From the NCBI GenBank assembly GCA_022510405.1, contig JAFLTP010000002.1, forward strand, positions 1 through 64,000: a stretch of 64,000 nt of DNA. The letters are read 5' to 3'. Within the stretch, counting starts at the first letter, position 1, and each line of letters starts with the position of its first letter. Below, one piece after another: positions 53,182 to 60,101 of the stretch. The DNA is from Muribaculaceae bacterium (GTDB lineage: Bacteria; Bacteroidota; Bacteroidia; Bacteroidales; Muribaculaceae). The notes under the pieces are model-generated. The model was not told where the DNA came from, did no database searches, and saw only the letters and a list, made by a program, of their open reading frames with translations. A program made the position numbers and the translations under genes.

Positions 53182-53451
53182 ATCGAGTCTCAATCCTTTT
53201 AATTAAGTCTTACTTAATGATTTAAGGGTTAAAATAGGTGTTTGGCTTTCATTTTCCCTGTTCGGTAGAATTAAAGCCTCCGGCCGGAGCCGGCGTGTGT
53301 TCATGGTATAATTATAAGACTTCCTTTTCGAAATAAAGTTTATTCGCTTTCAAAGTTTCTTCACTTTCGAAAAAGCAAGTTGGACTCCCAATTATTGCAA
53401 ATACTTTTATTCCTATTCACAAAAGTAAAAAAACATTTCCATATACACAAA
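53182..53451 (-). promoter_or_regulatory. Promoter and long leader of tlpA operon
   Basis: On the minus strand TTTG (53451-53448), 20 bases, TACTTTTG (53427-53420) is a full consensus match. The predicted start near 53413 leaves a leader of about 230 bases before the ATG. The leader contains a GC-rich palindrome (CTCCGGCCGGAG, about 53278-53289) and no obvious ORF. Together with the secG terminator this explains the gene-free interval 53182-53570. Confidence 0.6.
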
Positions 53452-53463
53452 TTGAACTTTAAA

Positions 53464-53490
53464 ACAAAAGCCCCCTTTAGGGAGCTTCGT
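53464..53490 (-). terminator. Terminator of the secG transcript
   Basis: On the minus strand GAAGCTCCC-TAAA-GGGGGCTTTTGTTTT, a stem of about eight pairs followed by a U-rich tract. Confidence 0.75.
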
Positions 53491-53570
53491 TTTGATTATG
53501 ATGATAGTATCTTTCTATTTAATAAGTATTAAAAGCTTAATTCTTAATTTTATTAAAAATTAATTAAAAC

Positions 53571-53876
53571 TTATTCTGCCGGCACGCTTATAGGAGCAGG
53601 AGCCGGAACTGTGGTTTCTACCGGATTTACTGAGATAGCGGATTTTGAAGCCGGTTTTGTAATTGTAAAGGATGCTAAGATGCTGATGACACAGATAAAC
53701 ACCGCCAAACTCCAGGTGGCCTTCTCGATAAAATCTGTGGTCTTTCTATAACCTAAATATTGGTTACCTTGGGAATAATCAGAGGCCAAGCCGCCCCCTT
53801 TGGATTTTTGAATAAGCACGGCACCTATCAACAAGACGCATGCCAATACGATTAGAATACTGAGGAATATATACAT
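53571..53876 (-). CDS. secG: Preprotein translocase subunit SecG
   Basis: 101 residues with two transmembrane helices (MYIFLSILIVLACVLLIGAVLI and WSLAVFICVISILASF) joined by the conserved QKSKGGGLASDY loop. SecG associates with SecYE and assists protein export by SecA. The last 25 residues are a Pro/Ala/Val-rich tail. It is last in a four-gene minus-strand group with the unknown gene, lptE and the sigma-54-type regulator, an order I believe is common in Bacteroidales. Confidence 0.95.
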   Translation of the reverse strand: MYIFLSILIVLACVLLIGAVLIQKSKGGGLASDYSQGNQYLGYRKTTDFIEKATWSLAVFICVISILASFTITKPASKSAISVNPVETTVPAPAPISVPAE

Positions 53877-53902
53877 TTTTTTGCTGTTTTGCGGCCGAGT
53901 AT

Positions 53903-54508
53903 TCAGCCTTGGGTTTTGTTTCTAAAATTTTCTACCGCCTTCAGTTTCTTCAAAAAACGGATTTGGTGTGCAAAATAAATACTTTTTTCCGGATTATTCA
54001 AATTTTGGCTCTCTATAAATTCAATAGCCTCGGTGTAATGCCTGCCTTTTATGAGTCTGGCCAAGGGTGAAATTTCTTCTGTAGAATCTTCCAAGCAGGA
54101 TTGATCTTTGTTCACCACTTCAGATTTTGTTTCTTTTATTTCAGGTGTTCCAAAATTTTCGTCAACTAATTTCTGCACCTCTGATTTCAGACCATCCGAT
54201 TCTTCCGCCACATTATCTTCTTCCAGGACATAGCCTCCAAAACCGGCTTCAAACGATTGCTCCGGCAGATTCTTACCGAATTTGTCCAAAAATGAATCTA
54301 TCGTGTCAAGGGTTGTAGGCGTTGTGGTTTCCATATCTGGATAAAACCTTGCAAACTCCGGTGGATCTATGCCCAAGATCAATCGGAGGGACGCATAATC
54401 CCCAACATTGGCGGCAATAAATCTTCCCAATTTCTTGGCTTCTTCGGAACTCGGCTCCAGTCCACGATATTCCTCAACCTGCGGCACTATGTAATACGGA
54501 TATTTCAT
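53903..54508 (-). CDS. Conserved hypothetical cytosolic protein between lptE and secG
   Basis: 201 residues, no signal, no transmembrane segment. Three parts: an N-terminal segment (YYIVPQVEEYRGLEPSSEEAKKLGRFIAANVGDYASLRLILG), an acidic low-complexity middle (about 80-145), and a helical C-terminus (LARLIKGRHYTEAIEFIESQNLNNPEKSIYFAHQIRFLKKL) which looks like the best conserved part, TPR-like in style. I do not recognise a named family. It is one base away from the lptE stop, so translation is coupled; that suggests a role with LptE or SecG at the envelope. Confidence 0.8.
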   Translation of the reverse strand: MKYPYYIVPQVEEYRGLEPSSEEAKKLGRFIAANVGDYASLRLILGIDPPEFARFYPDMETTTPTTLDTIDSFLDKFGKNLPEQSFEAGFGGYVLEEDNVAEESDGLKSEVQKLVDENFGTPEIKETKSEVVNKDQSCLEDSTEEISPLARLIKGRHYTEAIEFIESQNLNNPEKSIYFAHQIRFLKKLKAVENFRNKTQG

Positions 54509-54509
54509 C

Positions 54510-55052
54510 TTACCAATTTCCTAAGGTAGCGTTGAATATGAGATTAACCAACTCATCGCATATCTCATTGCATAGGTCGTCCTGAACATCGGTCAACATC
54601 AAAGTGCTTGAGAATTGCCTGTAGGCCGAGAAAGACTGGTCTATGTCGTTGCTTGGGTTTTTGGTATCGGTGTATTTCACTCTCACTGTGATGGTGAGGC
54701 GCGTCTCTGTTGCATACGCATCTTCTCCCACGCTCTGAGGCGACAAAGAATATCCCGTGATCTCTCCGGTCATTTCCAGGTCGGCATTCCCGTCGATTTC
54801 CTGCAATCGGGTCTGACGTGTCACTGTATCCAGCAATTTGTTTTCGAATGTCTGTTGCAAGGGGGGATAAACCAAAGCAGCCCGTATCGGGAATTCCGTT
54901 ATGTCTATCGTCTTATAGATATCATAATTGAGCGCCGAACCATTGAATTTATACGACGGTATACACCCCTGCAACACCACCATCAGCGGTATCGCCCAAA
55001 TTAATTTGCTTATCTTCCCAATATATCTTCCCAATATATTCAAAATATTCAA
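54510..55052 (-). CDS. lptE: LptE-family LPS assembly lipoprotein
   Basis: 180 residues. Lipobox LQGC near residue 30, after an unusually long N-terminus (MNILNILGRYIGKISK), so an internal start cannot be excluded. Body segments YKFNGSALNYDIYKTIDITEFPIRAALVYPPLQQTFENKLLDTVTRQTRL and LEMTGEITGYSLSPQSV match the Bacteroidetes LptE pattern. LptE plugs the LptD barrel and helps place LPS in the outer leaflet of the outer membrane. Coupled to the downstream unknown gene, with secG next. Confidence 0.9.
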   Translation of the reverse strand: MNILNILGRYIGKISKLIWAIPLMVVLQGCIPSYKFNGSALNYDIYKTIDITEFPIRAALVYPPLQQTFENKLLDTVTRQTRLQEIDGNADLEMTGEITGYSLSPQSVGEDAYATETRLTITVRVKYTDTKNPSNDIDQSFSAYRQFSSTLMLTDVQDDLCNEICDELVNLIFNATLGNW

Positions 55053-55064
55053 TTACTAACCTTC

Positions 55065-55098
55065 TTTCAACTTTAAACTTTCAACTTTAAACTCTAAA
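55065..55098. repeat. Heptamer repeat spacer upstream of lptE
   Basis: The 48-base spacer between the regulator stop and the lptE start is mostly ACTTTAA/ACTTTCA units (CAACTTTAAACTTTCAACTT), the same sequence type as in 7294-7471 and 17200-17270. Confidence 0.55.
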
Positions 55099-55100
55099 CC

Positions 55101-56252
55101 CTACTCTATCCCGAGCTCATGAATTTTCCTATAGAGTGTCCTTTGGCTAATATTCAATTCCTCAGCAGTGACTTTCTTATTACCATTGTTCTTTTTTAAA
55201 GCCGCAACTATAGTATCCTTTTCTGCCTGTTCCAATGGCGAAACACCTGTCACATCCGGTGTAGCCTCTTTCGGCGGCTCATATTTTATCAGGGATTGAA
55301 CCGGTTCGGGTTGGAGGATCGGTGACTTTTCACCTTGGAGGGCCGAAACCTTCCTGTTGAGTTCCGTTATCTCGTTGCGCAGACCATATATAAGTTGCCA
55401 CAACATTTCCCGTTCGGCTTCGTATTTATGCTCCGCACCTGAAGGCACCAACGAAGAATTACCGGAATAATCCATCGGCAAAAGATGCAACAAAGTGTGA
55501 CGGTCTATCTCCTCTCCTGCATTAAATAACGCAAGTTGTTCCACTATATTCTTCAGTTGCCTCACATTTCCAGGCCAACGGTAAAGCAACATGGCACGTT
55601 GGGCATCCTCTGAAAAAGTGATACCGGGCATCACATATTTCTCAGCAAAGTCGGCAGCAAATTTTCTCGCAAGTAATATCACGTCATCACCTCGGTCATG
55701 GAGAGGCGGTACATTGATTACTACCGTTGAGAGACGATAGTACAAGTCCTCACGGAATTTTCCTTTTTCCACAGCCTTAAGCAAATCCACATTCGTGGCG
55801 GCCACTATCCTTATATCTGTCTTTTGAACCACTGAAGAACCCACTTTCAAAAACTCACCTGTCTCCAGCACCCTAAGAAGTCTTGCCTGAGTGGTCAAAG
55901 GAAGCTCAGCCACTTCATCCAAGAAAATGGTACCACCGTCAGCTTCTTCAAAATATCCCTTACGGGTACTTATTGCGCCGGTGAAACTTCCTTTTTCATG
56001 CCCGAACAATTCTGAATCAATGGTACCCTCAGGGATAGCACCGCAGTTCACCGCAATATATTTCTTATGTTTTCGCGCTCCATACTGATGTATAATCTTC
56101 GGAAAGAATTCCTTGCCGCTGCCGCTCTCACCTGTCACCAGCACCGACAAATCTATGGGCGCCACTTTCACGGCTCTACCTATAGCCTCCAGCAATGCCG
56201 GCGAATTCCCTATTATTGAAAATCTCTGCTTTACTTTATTTATATCATCCAT
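55101..56252 (-). CDS. Sigma-54-dependent Fis-family transcriptional activator
   Basis: 383 residues. No receiver domain: the AAA+ domain begins almost at once (Walker A GESGSGKE near residue 41, GSFTGA loop near 90, Walker B GTIFLDEVAEL near 110, R-finger region FREDLYYRLS). A coiled-coil/Pro-rich linker (about 275-330) leads to a C-terminal Fis-type helix-turn-helix (EKDTIVAALKKNNGNKKVTAEELNISQRTLYRKI). Such NtrC-like proteins remodel sigma-54 polymerase. The GAFTGA loop reads GSFTGA, a common tolerated variant. With no sensor domain it may be controlled by level or by a partner. First in the group with lptE and secG. Confidence 0.93.
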   Translation of the reverse strand: MDDINKVKQRFSIIGNSPALLEAIGRAVKVAPIDLSVLVTGESGSGKEFFPKIIHQYGARKHKKYIAVNCGAIPEGTIDSELFGHEKGSFTGAISTRKGYFEEADGGTIFLDEVAELPLTTQARLLRVLETGEFLKVGSSVVQKTDIRIVAATNVDLLKAVEKGKFREDLYYRLSTVVINVPPLHDRGDDVILLARKFAADFAEKYVMPGITFSEDAQRAMLLYRWPGNVRQLKNIVEQLALFNAGEEIDRHTLLHLLPMDYSGNSSLVPSGAEHKYEAEREMLWQLIYGLRNEITELNRKVSALQGEKSPILQPEPVQSLIKYEPPKEATPDVTGVSPLEQAEKDTIVAALKKNNGNKKVTAEELNISQRTLYRKIHELGIE

Positions 56253-56292
56253 CTATTAATCAACAACTTAGCTATTTCACTTATTGTGTTGT

Positions 56293-57144
56293 TTATTGTT
56301 TTCCACTCAACTCATATGTCTTCTTTCTCAAGAAGTCCCCAAGTTCCTGCAAGGTTTCATATTTATTCTGCTCCTCAACGGAAATCGGTTCTCCGAAGGA
56401 AACTCTCACTGTCTTATAATAGGAAGCAAACAATTCTCTTGGCAACCTTAGGGTTCTTAATCTCCAGTCGACTCTACCCAGTATGTTACAGAATGTGGAA
56501 TTCTTACAATGAAAATATATCGGAATCACCGGCACCTGCATTTGTCTTATAAGCCTGATGATGACTTCTTGCCAGGGACGGTCGGATATATCCAATTTCC
56601 AGTCTACATTCGAAATTGCACCGGCCGGGAAAAATCCCAACGGATGGCCTTCCTTTACATGCTTGATGGCTTCTCGCATGCCATGAAGGGTGATTTTTCG
56701 TTTCTCATGGTCATCGCTCTTCTGCGGGTCAACAGCAATAAAACCGGGTCTCATGGCCTGCAGGCGGTTGAGGATAAGATTTACCATCACCTTATAATCC
56801 GGTCTCACCTTTCCTACAAGATGGAGTAGTATAATTCCGTCATAACTTCCAATGGGATGATTGCTCACTGTGATGAAGGGTCCGGTTTTGAATTGTTGTA
56901 GAACTTCATAATTATCTGTTATGATATTCCATTTATATTCCTGTTCAGCCAAAGCAGTGGCAAAATCAACACCTAAGCGATGGCAATATCTTCCATGAGT
57001 CTGGTTGATTTTATCCATGGCGATTACGCGCAAAAACCAGTTCACCAACTTCGGATACTTGGCAAGTTTCGGTATGGCCTCGGCCACATCGTCATAGTTT
57101 ATAACGTCGGGCCGCACTCCGCCCGTTTGAATTTCTTCCGACAT
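56293..57144 (-). CDS. Lysophospholipid acyltransferase family protein
   Basis: About 283 residues from the Met at 57144; the ORF track starts at 57165, but a -7 box (CAAATTTA on the plus strand, 57167-57174) sits directly before that codon, so the transcript would start past it and the MSEEIQTGG start fits better. The acyltransferase block I NHPIGSYDG (NH-x4-D), block II-like region and FFPAGAISN are visible, with KVMVNLILNRLQAMRPGFIAVDP between. It would transfer an acyl chain to a lysolipid or similar at the inner membrane. Divergent to the steroid reductase operon. Exact substrate unknown; an aminolipid acyltransferase is possible in Bacteroidetes. Confidence 0.85.
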   Translation of the reverse strand: MSEEIQTGGVRPDVINYDDVAEAIPKLAKYPKLVNWFLRVIAMDKINQTHGRYCHRLGVDFATALAEQEYKWNIITDNYEVLQQFKTGPFITVSNHPIGSYDGIILLHLVGKVRPDYKVMVNLILNRLQAMRPGFIAVDPQKSDDHEKRKITLHGMREAIKHVKEGHPLGFFPAGAISNVDWKLDISDRPWQEVIIRLIRQMQVPVIPIYFHCKNSTFCNILGRVDWRLRTLRLPRELFASYYKTVRVSFGEPISVEEQNKYETLQELGDFLRKKTYELSGKQ

Positions 57145-57166
57145 AGTCTTCAAAAGGTTAATCATG

Positions 57167-57174
57167 CAAATTTA
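57167..57174 (-). promoter_or_regulatory. -7 box of acyltransferase gene
   Basis: TAAATTTG on the minus strand, two bases upstream of the annotated first ATG (57165), which supports use of the internal Met at 57144. Confidence 0.5.
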
Positions 57175-57186
57175 ACTAATTTTTTA

Positions 57187-57243
57187 TAACTTTGCATGGT
57201 TTGAATATCCGTTTGGGAGTTCTCTCGTTTTTATCTAATTTTG
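57187..57243 (+). promoter_or_regulatory. Candidate promoters of the steroid reductase operon
   Basis: Two plus-strand signals: TAACTTTG at 57187-57194 (61 bases before the ATG, no -33), and TTTG (57212-57215), 20 bases, TAATTTTG (57236-57243), a full consensus whose predicted start falls at or next to the ATG at 57248. The second would give a leaderless transcript; the first a leader of about 45 bases. Confidence 0.5.
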
Positions 57244-57247
57244 AACC

Positions 57248-58027
57248 ATGGAAAATCTGTTCCATCCAACCGGCTACTATATCGTGCTGACTGTAATGGC
57301 AGTTCTGGCCGTTATTGTCTTTATTGCGCTTCACAGAGTGAATGCCGGTTATGGAATGATGGGCAACAAAAAATGGGGACCTTCGGTCAACAACCGACTT
57401 GGTTGGTTTATTATGGAACTTCCGGCCTTTGCCTGCATGGCCGTGATATGGGCTTTAAGTCCTCGGGGCGGGAATCTGGCGCCTTGCGTGATGGGCGCAC
57501 TTTTTGAACTCCATTATTTCCAACGCACTTTCATCTTCCCTTTCCTCATCCGGGGTAAAAACAGAATGCCGTGGGTAATCATCCTTATGGGGATGGTGTT
57601 CAACGCAATCAACGCCTATATGATCGGGGGTTGGCTGTTCTATCTCTCACCCACAGATCTGTATACACCATCATGGCTTTTGTCGCCTCTGTTTTTCCTT
57701 GGCACAATAATTTTCTTCATCGGCATGGCCATCAATCTCCATTCCGACCATGTGATCCGTTCTTTGCGTGCCCCCGGTGATTCCAAGCATTACATACCCA
57801 ACAAGGGCATGTATAAGTATGTGGCATCTGCGAATTATTTCGGAGAAACAGTGGAATGGATAGGTTTCGCCATACTTACCTGGTCGATAGCCGGTGTAGT
57901 TTTCGTACTCTGGACATTTGCAAACCTTGCACCGCGTGCCCGAGCCATACATAAAAAATATTGCAACGAATTCGGAGACCAATACTCCTCTCTGGGACGC
58001 CGTTTTATAATTCCTTTCCTTTATTGA
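57248..58027 (+). CDS. Steroid 5-alpha-reductase-like membrane protein
   Basis: 259 residues with about six transmembrane helices, the length of the 3-oxo-5-alpha-steroid 4-dehydrogenase (SRD5A-like) family. Typical motifs: NNRLGWFIMELPAF, HYFQRTFIFPF(L)IRG and the C-terminal NADPH-side block (NYFGETVEWIGFAILTW, then HKKYCNEFGDQYSSLGRRFIIPFLY). The family reduces the delta-4 double bond of 3-oxo steroids to the 5-alpha form. In gut Bacteroidetes such a gene next to an OYE-type 5-beta-reductase and a hydroxysteroid dehydrogenase belongs to the pathway for allo-bile acids such as isoallolithocholic acid. First of three genes spaced 9-10 bases. Biochemical role here is inferred. Confidence 0.9.
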   Translation: MENLFHPTGYYIVLTVMAVLAVIVFIALHRVNAGYGMMGNKKWGPSVNNRLGWFIMELPAFACMAVIWALSPRGGNLAPCVMGALFELHYFQRTFIFPFLIRGKNRMPWVIILMGMVFNAINAYMIGGWLFYLSPTDLYTPSWLLSPLFFLGTIIFFIGMAINLHSDHVIRSLRAPGDSKHYIPNKGMYKYVASANYFGETVEWIGFAILTWSIAGVVFVLWTFANLAPRARAIHKKYCNEFGDQYSSLGRRFIIPFLY

Positions 58028-58036
58028 TTTCGATAA

Positions 58037-59269
58037 ATGTCTGAAAATAAAAAACTTTTCACATCCGCAAGCATCGGTCCTATAGAACTTCGAAACCGCA
58101 CAATCAGGAGTGCGGCCTTTGAGGGTATGGGTAAAGACAATAATCCTACCCAAGCTTTAAAAGATTATCATGTATCTGTGGCTAAAGGGGGTGTGGGCAT
58201 GACCACCATCGCTTATGCCGGTATCTGCAGATCCGCGCTATCTTTCGACACCCAACTTTGGCTTCGACCGGAAATTGTGGGTTCCCTAAGGGATATCACG
58301 GATGAAATTCATGCGAATGGCGCGAAGGCATCTATACAGATTGGACATTGCGGAAATATGACCCATAGATCCACTGCAGGTGGTACACCCGTAGGGGCCT
58401 CTACCGGTTTCAATCTATATTCCCCTACATTTGTGAGAGGACTTAAAAAGGACGAACTCAAACAGATAGCGAAATATTTCGGAGATGCTGTCAACACAGC
58501 ACGTGATGCCGGGTTCGATTGTGTGGAAGTGCATGCCGGTCACGGTTATCTCATATCCCAGTTCCTTTCTCCCTACACCAACCATCGTCATGATGAATAT
58601 GGAGGCGACCTGGATTCACGCATGAGGTTTATGCGTGAATGTATGGAAGAGGTTATGAAGGCAGCGGGTTCAGACATGGGGGTTCTGGTGAAAATAAATA
58701 TGAACGACGGCTTCAAATCCGGTCTCCAGGAAGAGGAGTGCATTATGGTGGCGAAGGAATTGGAAAAATCGGGAGCCCATGCTCTTGTGCTTTCCGGCGG
58801 TTTCGTAAGCAAGGCTCCTATGTATGTGATGCGTGGGAAAATGCCTATCCACACCATGACCCACTATATGAGTCAACCCTGGCTGAAATATGCCGTGAGA
58901 ATGTTCGGTGGTATGATGGTGCCTTCTCATGATTTCAAACCCCTATATTTCCTTGATCAGGCCCGTTTGTTCCGTAAGGAGTTGAATATGCCTTTGGTGT
59001 ATGTGGGTGGCGTAACAAGCCGTGAAGATGCCGACAAAATTATCGATGATGAAGGTTTTGAATTCTTACAGATGGGACGTGCCCTACTCAATGACCCTGA
59101 TTTCGTCAATAAAATGCAGAAAGATGACAATCATAAATCCGGTTGTGAACATCTAAACTACTGCATAGCGAGAATGTATTCCAAGGAGATGGCTTGCTAC
59201 AACCATATGGAGAATCTCCCGAAAGGCATCTGCAAGGAAATCGAAAAAATCAGAAAAGGTAAGTTGTGA
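58037..59269 (+). CDS. Old yellow enzyme-type NADH:flavin oxidoreductase (5-beta-reductase-like)
   Basis: 410 residues, TIM-barrel only. The N-terminus (ELRNRTIRSAAFEGMG) and the active-site block VEVHAGHGYLISQFLSP with NHRHDEYGGDLDSRMRF are typical for the OYE/BaiCD/DCR family; VGGVTSREDADKII and FLQMGRALLNDPDF are the FMN phosphate-binding end. The C-terminus carries cysteines (CEHLNYCIARMYSKEMACYN), reminiscent of the Fe-S site of BaiCD-type enzymes, but the FAD/NAD domain is missing and the spacing is unusual. It should reduce a C=C bond next to a carbonyl, here probably the delta-4 bond of 3-oxo bile acids to the 5-beta form. Operon with the 5-alpha-reductase-like gene and an SDR. Confidence 0.9.
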   Translation: MSENKKLFTSASIGPIELRNRTIRSAAFEGMGKDNNPTQALKDYHVSVAKGGVGMTTIAYAGICRSALSFDTQLWLRPEIVGSLRDITDEIHANGAKASIQIGHCGNMTHRSTAGGTPVGASTGFNLYSPTFVRGLKKDELKQIAKYFGDAVNTARDAGFDCVEVHAGHGYLISQFLSPYTNHRHDEYGGDLDSRMRFMRECMEEVMKAAGSDMGVLVKINMNDGFKSGLQEEECIMVAKELEKSGAHALVLSGGFVSKAPMYVMRGKMPIHTMTHYMSQPWLKYAVRMFGGMMVPSHDFKPLYFLDQARLFRKELNMPLVYVGGVTSREDADKIIDDEGFEFLQMGRALLNDPDFVNKMQKDDNHKSGCEHLNYCIARMYSKEMACYNHMENLPKGICKEIEKIRKGKL

Positions 59270-59279
59270 GTTTTAAGTT

Positions 59280-60095
59280 GTGAGAAAGAAAGATAAGAAT
59301 GATTTAACAGGCCTTACAGCGCTTGTCACCGGAGGGGCCGGCGGTATAGGTCTTGAGTTCGCAAAGGTTCTCGCATCCTATGGTTGCAAACTTATCCTTC
59401 TTGACATCTCTAAAGAACGCCTCCAGGATGCCCTTGGCTCTTTAAAATCGGATTACGGCACTGTGCACTTGTCACTTAACCTCGATCTAACCTCCGACTC
59501 TTTCATATCCCAAATCGATGAGTTCTGCTCCAAGAATTCCATCTTCCCCGATATCCTGATCAACAACGCCGGCATATTCTCTTTCAAACCTATACCCGAT
59601 ACCGAAACCCGAAAGATCGAAACATTCATCGATCTTCATGTCAGAGCTGTAACCCTCCTTTCCCAATGGTTTGTGAGCAAAAGGAAACCACTCGGCTCGG
59701 GATATATGCTCAATATGAGCAGCATGTCATGCTGGATGCCGATGCCGGGTCTTGCAATGTATTCTTCCACCAAATCCTACATCAGGGTTTTCTCTCGGGC
59801 TCTTCATTATGAAATGAAGGAATATGGTGTCGGTGTCACTGTGGCTTGTCCCGGAGGAATCGCCACTGACCTTTTCGGACTACCTAAAAAATGGCAAAAG
59901 TTCGCTGTTTCTATCGGGGTTTTGCAGACTCCGGAAAAATTCGCGCGAAAAGCCGTCAAAAAAATGATGAGGAAGAAAAAACAATACATTAACGGATGGC
60001 TTAACCGGTTCTCTATTTTCTTCGTGGGCATATTGCCCACTTCCGTTCGTATGATGGTGAAACACCATCTGCTCGACAAAGGGATCACAAGGTAA
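59280..60095 (+). CDS. Short-chain dehydrogenase (candidate hydroxysteroid dehydrogenase)
   Basis: 271 residues, GTG start (no in-frame ATG before the cofactor motif). Rossmann glycine motif TGGAGGIG near residue 17, NNAG near 94, catalytic Ser in LNMSSMS and YSSTK near residue 160. The C-terminal 50 residues are basic and hydrophobic, possibly a membrane association element (NRFSIFFVGILPTSVRMMVKHH). The family interconverts alcohols and ketones with NAD(P)H; position after the two reductases makes a 3-beta-hydroxysteroid dehydrogenase the best guess. Stereospecificity cannot be read from sequence. Six bases before the DUF2723 gene, so that gene is likely in the same transcript. Confidence 0.88.
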   Translation: MRKKDKNDLTGLTALVTGGAGGIGLEFAKVLASYGCKLILLDISKERLQDALGSLKSDYGTVHLSLNLDLTSDSFISQIDEFCSKNSIFPDILINNAGIFSFKPIPDTETRKIETFIDLHVRAVTLLSQWFVSKRKPLGSGYMLNMSSMSCWMPMPGLAMYSSTKSYIRVFSRALHYEMKEYGVGVTVACPGGIATDLFGLPKKWQKFAVSIGVLQTPEKFARKAVKKMMRKKKQYINGWLNRFSIFFVGILPTSVRMMVKHHLLDKGITR

Positions 60096-60101
60096 ATTTC
60101 A

